A DNA stretch of 32,307 nucleotides, from the IMG/VR virus record IMGVR_UViG_3300030380_003424, positions 1 to 32,307 of that record, one strand, 5' to 3'. Every line of letters begins with the position of its first letter. Position 1 is the stretch's first letter. The position numbers and the translations under genes are program-made. Below the pieces are notes generated by a model. The model made no database searches. It saw only the letters and a program-made list of their open reading frames with translations, and was not told the DNA's origin. The stretch is from a virus. Shown piece by piece: positions 15,101 through 21,544 of this stretch.

Positions 15101-15250
15101 ATGTCTAGTAAAGATATATGTTTAAGAGTTCCGATCAAGATGCTTGATGAATTGAATCAGATCTCTAAAAGTGAAAATAGATCACGCGCTCGTGTTATGC
15201 GCGAAATGTTAGAACGTGGCATTAAAGAAAGGAAAACAAATGGGAGTTAA
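15101..15250 (+). CDS. Ribbon-helix-helix (CopG/Arc-type) regulator, 49 residues
   Basis: This short gene encodes a beta strand (KDICLRVPIK), a helix (MLDELNQISK), a turn, and a second helix (RSRARVMREMLERGIKER), which is the complete ribbon-helix-helix fold of CopG/Arc repressors. These proteins form dimers that insert the strand into the major groove. A strong ribosome site (AAGGAAGGTGG) precedes the ATG. It is the first gene to the right of two back-to-back promoters, so autoregulation and control of the opposite thyX unit are likely. Its end overlaps the SSB start by 11 bases. Confidence 0.8.
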   Translation: MSSKDICLRVPIKMLDELNQISKSENRSRARVMREMLERGIKERKTNGS

Positions 15251-15554
15251 TAATTTATCCATAATTGGGAATCTTGGAGCGGATCCAGAAAGCGTCGGAT
15301 CTTACGACAAAACGATCGTCAAGTTCTCCGTCGGAGTCAATGAAGCAATCAAGGGAGAGAAGAAGACGACTTGGTTTAGATGTGTATCCTTTGCGGCCAA
15401 AGCTGAATATCTTCTCAGATCATGTAAGAAGGGGACTCAAGTATATATCGAAGGTCCTCATCGATCGGAAGAGTATGAAGGAAAGACACGATGGACTTTA
15501 TATGTAAACAAGGTAATCGTCCTGAGTGATCGAAAGGATTCTCCTCATGTCTAA
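15240..15554 (+). CDS. ssb: Single-stranded DNA-binding protein (OB fold)
   Basis: I chose the ATG at 15240 (104 residues). An upstream GTG at 15216 would only add residues read from the regulator gene. The sequence follows bacterial SSB: NNLSIIGNLGADPE, then a VKFSVGVNE strand, then KTTWFRCVSFAAKAEYLL, then KGTQVYIEGPHRSEEYEGK and WTLYVNKVIVL. It coats single-stranded DNA during replication and recombination. The flexible tail and acidic C-terminal tip that bacterial SSBs use to recruit partners are absent; the protein ends DRKDSPHV. It may therefore work without the host SSB interactome. Confidence 0.88.
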   Translation: MGVNNLSIIGNLGADPESVGSYDKTIVKFSVGVNEAIKGEKKTTWFRCVSFAAKAEYLLRSCKKGTQVYIEGPHRSEEYEGKTRWTLYVNKVIVLSDRKDSPHV

Positions 15555-15720
15555 GAAGAAGAAGTCAGAACGACAGCTCCATATTGAAGCAATCGATCTA
15601 TGGTTAAGGATTGGGATTGAAGTCTTGAGAGATATTCCCGAAGTGTATGAGGAAGTTGAACAACATCTTAATCGGAAGATTGAAGAGATTATCTTTGCCG
15701 ATCTGGAGGAGTCTAAATGA
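15547..15720 (+). CDS. Small charged helical protein of unknown function
   Basis: The ATG at 15547 gives 57 residues and overlaps the SSB stop. A GTG at 15526 is possible but lies deep in SSB. AAAGGA about 8 bases upstream supports the ATG. The protein has a Lys-rich start (MSKKKKSERQ) and amphipathic helices (LWLRIGIEVLRDIPEVYEEV). No family was recognised. Its stop overlaps the small terminase start as ATGA, so it belongs to the SSB-terminase message. Confidence 0.6.
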   Translation: MSKKKKSERQLHIEAIDLWLRIGIEVLRDIPEVYEEVEQHLNRKIEEIIFADLEESK

Positions 15721-16208
15721 ATGATGATCTTGAAGGATTGGCGGCAAGAGAACTCTTTTTAGAAACTCTTAATAGCAAGGATGAAAGTAATACGCGCGTA
15801 AAGAACACAAAATACACATCGATCCTAGCTCATCAAATATGCGAACACGTATCAAAGGGGATCCCGATGAGGCAAGCCGCGCAAGCTTTGGGAATCTCAG
15901 AGTCAACCTTCCATCGGTGGAGAAGAGAGAAGGACGACTTCGCAGAGATGATTGATCAAGCGATTGGAGTGAGTGAGTCTCGGCTTATTACTGAGATCTC
16001 AGTGAATGAGGATTGGAGAGCAAAGGCTTGGATCCTGGAGAGACGCTTTCCCGAGCGATGGAGCAAGAGAGAACAAATCGATATGAATGTTTCCAAGTCG
16101 GAAGGACTTGAGGAGATCAAGTTGATGATGAAGCAAACGGATCATCTACTCGGAATTAATAAAAGCGAGGACGGAACAAACGAAGATCCAAATCAAGACG
16201 AAGATTAA
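15717..16208 (+). CDS. Terminase small subunit
   Basis: The 163-residue protein contains a helix-turn-helix (residues about 48-70: GIPMRQAAQALGISESTFHRW) followed by an oligomerisation-type helical region with WRAKAWILERRFPERWSKRE. That combination is seen in many phage small terminases, which recognise the packaging site and regulate the large subunit. The C-terminus is acidic (EDGTNEDPNQDED), as is common for the part that contacts the large subunit. It starts in an ATGA overlap with GGAGGAG upstream. The large subunit is separated from it by one unusual gene (16247-17239). Confidence 0.82.
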   Translation: MNDDLEGLAARELFLETLNSKDESNTRVKNTKYTSILAHQICEHVSKGIPMRQAAQALGISESTFHRWRREKDDFAEMIDQAIGVSESRLITEISVNEDWRAKAWILERRFPERWSKREQIDMNVSKSEGLEEIKLMMKQTDHLLGINKSEDGTNEDPNQDED

Positions 16209-16246
16209 TTCATAGTCAGACATGATATAAACCAAGAGAGAGAAGA

Positions 16247-17239
16247 ATGAATTATAATATACAAAGGGATATCCCGATCTTTAATACTATAAGCAGACAG
16301 GAAAGCAATATGAATCATCACGCGGCAAGAGGATATCGATTTGAGATGGAAGTCCTCGGAGCTTTTAAGGCGTCGGAGCTGTATGTCTCCAATCAAGAGG
16401 AAATGAGGATGATCACTGGAGAACGTGGATATTGTGACGGATGGATGGAGGAGAAAGATCCAAGCTTTGAAAAGCCGCTTAAGCTTTGCGAGATCGAAGT
16501 AAAACTTCGGAGTTGCGTCGGAAGAGAGCCGAAGGACGTTCTCATCGAGACTCTTTCAGATCGTCCTGTCAAATCCTTTCTTCAGCACGCTCTCCTCAGG
16601 GATCGATCCAATCGGAGAAGAATCATAGTACATGGATTCACTATGACTCTAGACGATCAAAGATCTCAAGGAGTGTGCTCATATGATCAATATGGATGCA
16701 TTGCAGTTGTGTATCTCCATAAACAATGGAATCGGTTTGGAGAGTTCCACTTCCGACAAGCGATCCGATTTTATGATAATTTCCACACTTTTAATGAGGA
16801 TCTTTATCAGTCGACTGACTTGGATGACTACTTCGATCGTTTATATGGGGATCAATCCATCCAGCCGTATCTTGACATGATTAATCAAAATCGACTCCAT
16901 GAATTGATTTCCCACATCTCTTTAAAGTTGAATGATTACACTCAAGAATACTCAACAACTCAACAACTCTTTTTAATCAAACTCCTCAATCATCAAGTAT
17001 CAATTGGAGTCCATTATCCTTTTAAAAGAATAAGAGACATTTTAAAGAGTGCTAACGGATCAACTGTTCTTCGTCCCTTCATCGATGAAGGATGGATCTT
17101 AAGAGAGGGAAGGAGACAGCAGACAGAATACAAGGTCGACTTTGAAGCGATCGTCAGAGGTCTCTTTGTAAGTAAGATGAGGATTAATATTGAGGACATC
17201 TTCCATAAAATAGGACTCGACTTCAAAGAAACGATTTAG
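16247..17239 (+). CDS. Putative PD-(D/E)XK nuclease with C-terminal winged-helix-like domain
   Basis: The 330-residue protein is unfamiliar as a whole. Its first part has the layout of a PD-(D/E)XK nuclease: an N-terminal helix with RGYRFEMEVLGAF (E33), then D64 in RGYCDGWM, then E84-V-K86 in CEIEVKLRS. A Gly/Phe/Glu helix, a lone Asp and an E-x-K strand are the catalytic set of restriction enzymes and Holliday junction resolvases. The C-terminal third (TQQLFLIKLLNHQ, then PFKRIRDILKSANG and LRPFIDEGWILREGRRQQ) looks like a winged helix. An alternative start is M22. It lies between the two terminase genes and 1.4 kb before a cytosine methyltransferase, so restriction, packaging cleavage and recombination are all possible roles. 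The assignment is tentative. Confidence 0.5.
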   Translation: MNYNIQRDIPIFNTISRQESNMNHHAARGYRFEMEVLGAFKASELYVSNQEEMRMITGERGYCDGWMEEKDPSFEKPLKLCEIEVKLRSCVGREPKDVLIETLSDRPVKSFLQHALLRDRSNRRRIIVHGFTMTLDDQRSQGVCSYDQYGCIAVVYLHKQWNRFGEFHFRQAIRFYDNFHTFNEDLYQSTDLDDYFDRLYGDQSIQPYLDMINQNRLHELISHISLKLNDYTQEYSTTQQLFLIKLLNHQVSIGVHYPFKRIRDILKSANGSTVLRPFIDEGWILREGRRQQTEYKVDFEAIVRGLFVSKMRINIEDIFHKIGLDFKETI

Positions 17240-17247
17240 GAAGAGCT

Positions 17248-18618
17248 ATGGATTTACAACTTAACGAGCTACAGCAAAACATAGTCGCAAGGATAAGGAG
17301 GAGAGATAAAGTCATAGCCGCTCGATGTGGATGGGGATCGGGAAAGACGAGCGGACTTGTCTTTGCTTTATGGTTTATCAGTCGAATCAGAGCGGGAACT
17401 TCCTCTCTCCTCATAACAGATACTTCTCCAAGATATCGATCTGTACTTGGTCCCGAGTTGCAAAAGTGGCTCGGTCCGCTTGGATGGACTTTTAATTCCT
17501 TGGAGATGAAGTGGAGTTGTCCTATAACAGGATCCTCAATATGGTGTCGATCCTACTTCCGACCAGGGACAAGAGAGGCAACTCACAATCCTCTTGAGGG
17601 ATTGAACATCACAAGTGGAGTCGCGTTGATCGATGAATGTCAAACATTCCGATCTGATGAAGTTGCTCAAAAGGCCTTGGGACGTTTACGCGCGGGTCCA
17701 TCTCCAATTCTCATCCTCGTCGGACTTCCTGTTTCCGATGCTTGGTGGTGTCACTTAGCAGAGAAAGCGGGATACAATCCTCTCCTCTTTACTTCCTATG
17801 TAAATCAATCCAACCTTTCGGATGATTGGTTTGAGGCGACTAAGCTCCTTCCCGAAGAGGAGCGGCTCGCGATGGTGATGAATCAACCGAGACCTCCAAG
17901 CGGCTTAATCTATAACGAATGGACGGAGAGTCATGTGGTAGATGGATTCAAGTACAAGGAGGAGATGACAGGAAGGATTGCGATTGACTGGGGATTTAGG
18001 AAGCCGAGTGTCCTGATAATGGTATATGATGAGGAGAGAGAAGCGACTGTTATTCTCCATGAGATCAATCCTCAAGAAGTCACGATCTCCCAACTCTCCA
18101 AGCTTATCCTTTCGATCGCGTGGCCTCGCAAATCAAAGGACTCCGCTCCAGGTCCGCGGATATGGTTGGATAGTGGAATTGCGGATAAAGCGGGAGCCGC
18201 TCGGAATGATCAAACAGGAAGGACAGCATTTAGAGAGATAATGAAAGCTCCCGATCATGGAGGGATTGGACTTCCTCTTCGATATACGACCGATCCCGTA
18301 TTGACGAACGTCCTTAACGGAATCCAAAAATTAAAGCGCGCCTTCGCTCGGAAAAAATATCTTTGTACAAGAGAGGTGTGGACGAGAGGAGAGAGAGCTG
18401 TCGGAAACTCATTCAGAAAAGCAATCCTCTCATATGGATGGAGTCCGACAAAGGACGAACCGAAGAAGGATGGGAGAGAGGATCCGTTGGACGCTCTTCG
18501 ATACGATTGTATAATTCATTACTGGAGTGATCTATCTACTCCATCATACTCTCCAACATCCCGAGCTAAGAAGTCAGAGAGACGAACTCGGAGGATCGGG
18601 AGAAAGGAATCATTTTGA
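17248..18618 (+). CDS. terL: Terminase large subunit
   Basis: The 456-residue protein has an N-terminal packaging ATPase and a C-terminal nuclease. Walker A is GWGSGKT (28-34) and Walker B VALIDE (125-130), with the catalytic E130 followed by CQTF as in many terminases. RNase H-like nuclease acids are visible at D247 (IAIDWGF), D308 (IWLDSG) and D415 in DPLDALRYD. It pumps DNA into the prohead and cuts concatemers. A ribosome site overlaps the end of the preceding gene. Its TGA at 18616 sits within the junction where two further genes start in the other two frames. Confidence 0.95.
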   Translation: MDLQLNELQQNIVARIRRRDKVIAARCGWGSGKTSGLVFALWFISRIRAGTSSLLITDTSPRYRSVLGPELQKWLGPLGWTFNSLEMKWSCPITGSSIWCRSYFRPGTREATHNPLEGLNITSGVALIDECQTFRSDEVAQKALGRLRAGPSPILILVGLPVSDAWWCHLAEKAGYNPLLFTSYVNQSNLSDDWFEATKLLPEEERLAMVMNQPRPPSGLIYNEWTESHVVDGFKYKEEMTGRIAIDWGFRKPSVLIMVYDEEREATVILHEINPQEVTISQLSKLILSIAWPRKSKDSAPGPRIWLDSGIADKAGAARNDQTGRTAFREIMKAPDHGGIGLPLRYTTDPVLTNVLNGIQKLKRAFARKKYLCTREVWTRGERAVGNSFRKAILSYGWSPTKDEPKKDGREDPLDALRYDCIIHYWSDLSTPSYSPTSRAKKSERRTRRIGRKESF

Positions 18619-19889
18619 CGTGGATATTACCAAAGAACTTACACACATCTCCCTTTGTGCAGGATATGGAGGGATTGACATTGGACTTAAACGAGTCCTC
18701 CCAAATCTGCGAACAGTCGCTTTTAGTGAGATCGAAGCCTATGCGGTCGCGAACTTGGTTTCAAAAATGGAAGCGGGACTCTTGGACGTCGCTCCTATAT
18801 GGACGGATCTTAAAACATTCCCATTCGTCGAGTTTCGTGGAAAAGTGGACATCCTCTCTGGAGGCTTCCCTTGTCAACCGTTCTCAGCTGCGGGACGTCG
18901 AAGAGGAGATGAAGATCCTCGACATCTCTTCCCATATATCAAGAGAGGAATCGCTCTTCTCAGACCTTCCATTGTTTTCCTTGAGAACGTCGAAGGAATC
19001 ATCTCCTCAAAGCTCGGAGAAGGATGGAGCGATCGAAAAGGAACGCCCGTTCTCCTCCATGTTCTCCGAGAGTTGGAAAGGTTGGATTATAAAGCGACGG
19101 CAGGAATATTTAGCGCGCGAGAGATCGGTGCTCCACATCAAAGAAAAAGAGTCTTTATCATGGCCTACTCCGATCAAAGAGGACTACAAAAGACGAGAAC
19201 CCAACTCACGACAGCAAGGACTCCCGAATATAGTCCTCAATGGCCCGCAAGAAGAGGAGAAGAGCAAAAAGATTGGGAGCCTTTGCGAACTCTATCCAAC
19301 TCCGATGCTAGGAGGACACGAAGGAGGATCAATCAAATACTATCAAAGGAGGAGGGAGATCGGAAAACAGATCGATCTTCACGGACAAATCACACTAGAT
19401 CAGAAAGTTTACAATGGACAACTGAATCCCCGTTGGGTGGAAACGTTAATGGGAGTTCCGATTGGATGGACTATAGCGACGTGTGCAAATCCGTATGTAA
19501 TAGAACGGATGAACTCAGACTCCTTGGGAATGGAGTCGTCCCCGCGACAGCTGAAAGAGCCTTCCGAATCCTTTGGAATCAACTGGGCGACTCCTAATGT
19601 CAGAGACCATAAAGGATGTCAAACCGAGGGATTCTTGGATAGAGGATACGGATATCAACTTCCCGATCATGTCAGAGAGGAGAGCTTGATTCATTCAAGA
19701 AAGTTTCAAGAACTTGACTCTTGTATAATTGGATCGTGTAAAAATGATCAACCTGTCTACTCTTATACAAAACTTATAGAATACTTTTGTCAATCTATGG
19801 ATGTGATGGAGGCAATCGATCACATTAATTTTAATTTGCTCTCAGGGATGGAGACTCAAGATTATAGTATTGAGGAAGATTGGGAATAA
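18615..19889 (+). CDS. Long protein encoded in the +1 frame over the methyltransferase gene
   Basis: This 424-residue frame stays open through the whole methyltransferase gene (18620-19597) and 292 bases beyond it, where nothing else is encoded. TTG at 18615 has AAAGGA at the ideal 6-base distance (18603-18608). The later half carries protein-like motifs that do not follow from methyltransferase conservation: WPTPIKEDYK (183-192), YPTP (227-230), LNPRWVETLMGVPIGWT (270-286) and WATPNVRDHKG (324-334). W-x-TP modules and LNP-x-WVE-LMG-P-GW are common in phage proteins associated with cytosine methyltransferases. The first half is rich in Ser, Lys, Arg and Trp and mirrors conserved methyltransferase motifs in another frame. 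The function is unknown, perhaps an accessory or specificity protein. It is far longer than any clear shadow frame in this genome. Confidence 0.65.
   Translation: MTWILPKNLHTSPFVQDMEGLTLDLNESSQICEQSLLVRSKPMRSRTWFQKWKRDSWTSLLYGRILKHSHSSSFVEKWTSSLEASLVNRSQLRDVEEEMKILDISSHISREESLFSDLPLFSLRTSKESSPQSSEKDGAIEKERPFSSMFSESWKGWIIKRRQEYLARERSVLHIKEKESLSWPTPIKEDYKRREPNSRQQGLPNIVLNGPQEEEKSKKIGSLCELYPTPMLGGHEGGSIKYYQRRREIGKQIDLHGQITLDQKVYNGQLNPRWVETLMGVPIGWTIATCANPYVIERMNSDSLGMESSPRQLKEPSESFGINWATPNVRDHKGCQTEGFLDRGYGYQLPDHVREESLIHSRKFQELDSCIIGSCKNDQPVYSYTKLIEYFCQSMDVMEAIDHINFNLLSGMETQDYSIEEDWE
18620..19597 (+). CDS. DNA cytosine-5 methyltransferase
   Basis: The enzyme (325 residues from GTG 18620) transfers a methyl group from S-adenosylmethionine to cytosine in a specific DNA site. 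Motif I is ISLCAGYGGIDIGL (10-23), motif IV GGFPCQPFS with catalytic C85, motif VI LENV (121-124), motif VIII GAPHQRKRVF (170-179), and motifs IX/X appear in RTDELRLLGNGVVPATAERAF (295-315). The region between motifs VIII and IX (185-265) is polar and Arg/Ser/Thr-rich and would be the recognition domain. Upstream in-frame codons only mirror terL, so the GTG just before motif I is preferred. AAAGGA lies 11 bases before it. It probably protects phage DNA from restriction. Target-site specificity cannot be read from the sequence. Confidence 0.92.
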   Translation: MDITKELTHISLCAGYGGIDIGLKRVLPNLRTVAFSEIEAYAVANLVSKMEAGLLDVAPIWTDLKTFPFVEFRGKVDILSGGFPCQPFSAAGRRRGDEDPRHLFPYIKRGIALLRPSIVFLENVEGIISSKLGEGWSDRKGTPVLLHVLRELERLDYKATAGIFSAREIGAPHQRKRVFIMAYSDQRGLQKTRTQLTTARTPEYSPQWPARRGEEQKDWEPLRTLSNSDARRTRRRINQILSKEEGDRKTDRSSRTNHTRSESLQWTTESPLGGNVNGSSDWMDYSDVCKSVCNRTDELRLLGNGVVPATAERAFRILWNQLGDS

Positions 19890-19892
19890 AAA

Positions 19893-19987
19893 AAGACTCC
19901 AACTAGATTGAATCTCAAGAAAAAAACTACTCTCTAACCAATAAGTAAAAATTGTTTAAAGTAAAAAATGATTCTAGTCGGAGTCTT
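19893..19987. repeat. 15-bp inverted repeat in a 233-bp AT-rich gap
   Basis: AAGACTCCAACTAGA (19893-19907) and TCTAGTCGGAGTCTT (19973-19987) pair at 14 of 15 positions across a 65-base AT-rich spacer. The copy at the left starts 4 bases after the stop of the long +1-frame gene. The remaining gap to the portal gene (19988-20122) is AT-rich with promoter-like boxes. The repeat could be a terminator or operator element or part of the packaging site. Confidence 0.6.
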
Positions 19988-20005
19988 GAGGCAATTTATA
20001 AACTC

Positions 20006-20034
20006 TTGATAAAGTTGTCAATATGTTTTATCTT
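20006..20034 (+). promoter_or_regulatory. Late promoter candidate before the portal gene
   Basis: TTGATA (20006-20011) and TATCTT (20029-20034) are 17 bases apart. A second possible pair is TTGAAA (20057-20062) with TAATAG (20081-20086), 18 bases apart. This is the only sizeable gap before the structural genes, which then run almost without spaces for over 20 kb in the circular map. Confidence 0.4.
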
Positions 20035-20122
20035 CTAGATTAAAGAATGATTTTGGTTGAAAAATTAGAATCTTTGGAAATAATAGAATAAAGTCCTTTG
20101 TTCTTATAGAAGAGGATCAAGC

Positions 20123-21544
20123 ATGAGCAACGAGCAAGACGAGAGAACTCCCGATCATCTCAAAGCGATGTATCCAAGATTTAGAACCCGCGGTATTAGT
20201 GGGACTCAAGTCTCGGGAGGGAAGATCACAGGCAAGGAACGCAATCCAAAACTGACAGGACTTAATTGGGTCCAAGAGGCAGAGGATATGCTAGCGACCG
20301 ATCCTGTCGTCCGTCGATCATGGCATATGTTAAGACAGACTCTTCTCTCTGCGACTTGGAGATTTGTTCCAGGAGTCGAAGGAGATGAGACCTCGGAAGA
20401 ACTTGCACGCTTTGCTAATGAAGCTTATGGATTCGATGGATACGCGGGACAAATGTCCACATCATGGGAAGAGCAATTAACTTATCTATGGGAGTTCGTT
20501 CCTGTCGGTTATAGATACGCAGAGGAGATCTATAGAGTCGGTCCCGATTCAAGAGGCAAGGTCCGCGTATGGTTAGACTATTATGCAGACAGAGAACCTT
20601 CAGCTCATAATCGTTGGTTGAGTAGAGATGGACAGCACTTGGATGGAGTCCTCCAGAACGTTGTCGGTTATACCTATACTCCCGAACCTATTCCATCCAA
20701 CAAACTTCTCCTCCTTACATTGAATCGGACGGGATCAAACTTCGAAGGAATCGGGATGCTTCGTCCCGTTTGGTGGTGGTGGAGAACTAAGCAAAGAGTA
20801 TCGAATCTCATGTGCGTAGGTTTGGAGAGATGGGCCTTGCCTACTCCAAAAGTAAAGGTCGATCGTTCTCAAGCGGAGATGCAAGGATTAACGGACGCGG
20901 ATATTAGTACAATGATTGAGGACGCGGCGGATCAAGCGGAAGCCTTCCTCTCAACTGAACTTGCTTATCTTGTCGAGTCTCCTGTCATTCAATTCGATTC
21001 CTATGCAATTACTCCAAATCTATACAGTCAAGGTCCACTCGACATCATCAAAGAATGTGACAATCAAATCTCTCAAGCCTTCCTCGCTCAATTCGCTAAT
21101 CTTGGGATAAGCGATTCGGGATCGCGATCGGTTGGAGAAGTCCACCTCTCAGTATTCCGAAGAGCCGCGATCAATCTATGCGATATCGTAGCCGCTCAAG
21201 TTTCGGGAGTAGATCGAAGAGGAGGAGGAACGATTGGAAGATTGATCCGATGGAACTATGGCGCGATTGATCCAAGTAAACTCCCTCGTCTAACTCATAC
21301 GGGATTGGATACTGACGATTTGGCGGAATCTCTTGGAATGCTTCCAGGTCTTGTCCAATCGGGCCTCCTTACTCCCGACGATGATTTGGAGAGAGCAATC
21401 CGAGAAAGACTTGGAGCGGGAGATCTTCCCGAAGTTGCCGAGCGCACTCCTTTGGAGAGATCCATGAATAAGGGAGGAGGAGTTGCATCCTTTGCCGAAA
21501 CTCTCCTCAAACGAAAAGGAAGAGACTATGGTCAAGAAGATTAG
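20123..21544 (+). CDS. Portal protein (Mu gp29/DUF935-like)
   Basis: The 473-residue protein forms the ring through which DNA enters and leaves the capsid. It follows the Mu gp29-type portal pattern: an N-terminal DPVVRRSWHMLRQTLLSATW segment, then a WEFVPVGYRYAEEIYR strand region, then SNKLLLLTLNRTGSNFEGIG leading into MLRPVWWWWRTKQ, and later ISQAFLAQFANLG. The C-terminus has Pro/Glu-rich loops (GDLPEVAERTPLERS). It follows the terminase cluster and precedes the protease, as expected. A ribosome site (GAGGA) precedes the ATG. The last 17 bases overlap the protease start. Confidence 0.9.
   Translation: MSNEQDERTPDHLKAMYPRFRTRGISGTQVSGGKITGKERNPKLTGLNWVQEAEDMLATDPVVRRSWHMLRQTLLSATWRFVPGVEGDETSEELARFANEAYGFDGYAGQMSTSWEEQLTYLWEFVPVGYRYAEEIYRVGPDSRGKVRVWLDYYADREPSAHNRWLSRDGQHLDGVLQNVVGYTYTPEPIPSNKLLLLTLNRTGSNFEGIGMLRPVWWWWRTKQRVSNLMCVGLERWALPTPKVKVDRSQAEMQGLTDADISTMIEDAADQAEAFLSTELAYLVESPVIQFDSYAITPNLYSQGPLDIIKECDNQISQAFLAQFANLGISDSGSRSVGEVHLSVFRRAAINLCDIVAAQVSGVDRRGGGTIGRLIRWNYGAIDPSKLPRLTHTGLDTDDLAESLGMLPGLVQSGLLTPDDDLERAIRERLGAGDLPEVAERTPLERSMNKGGGVASFAETLLKRKGRDYGQED

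Noticed and set aside
18527-18619. N-terminal extension of the methyltransferase to GTG 18527
   Set aside because: The residues only mirror the terL end in another frame, and motif I follows closely after GTG 18620.
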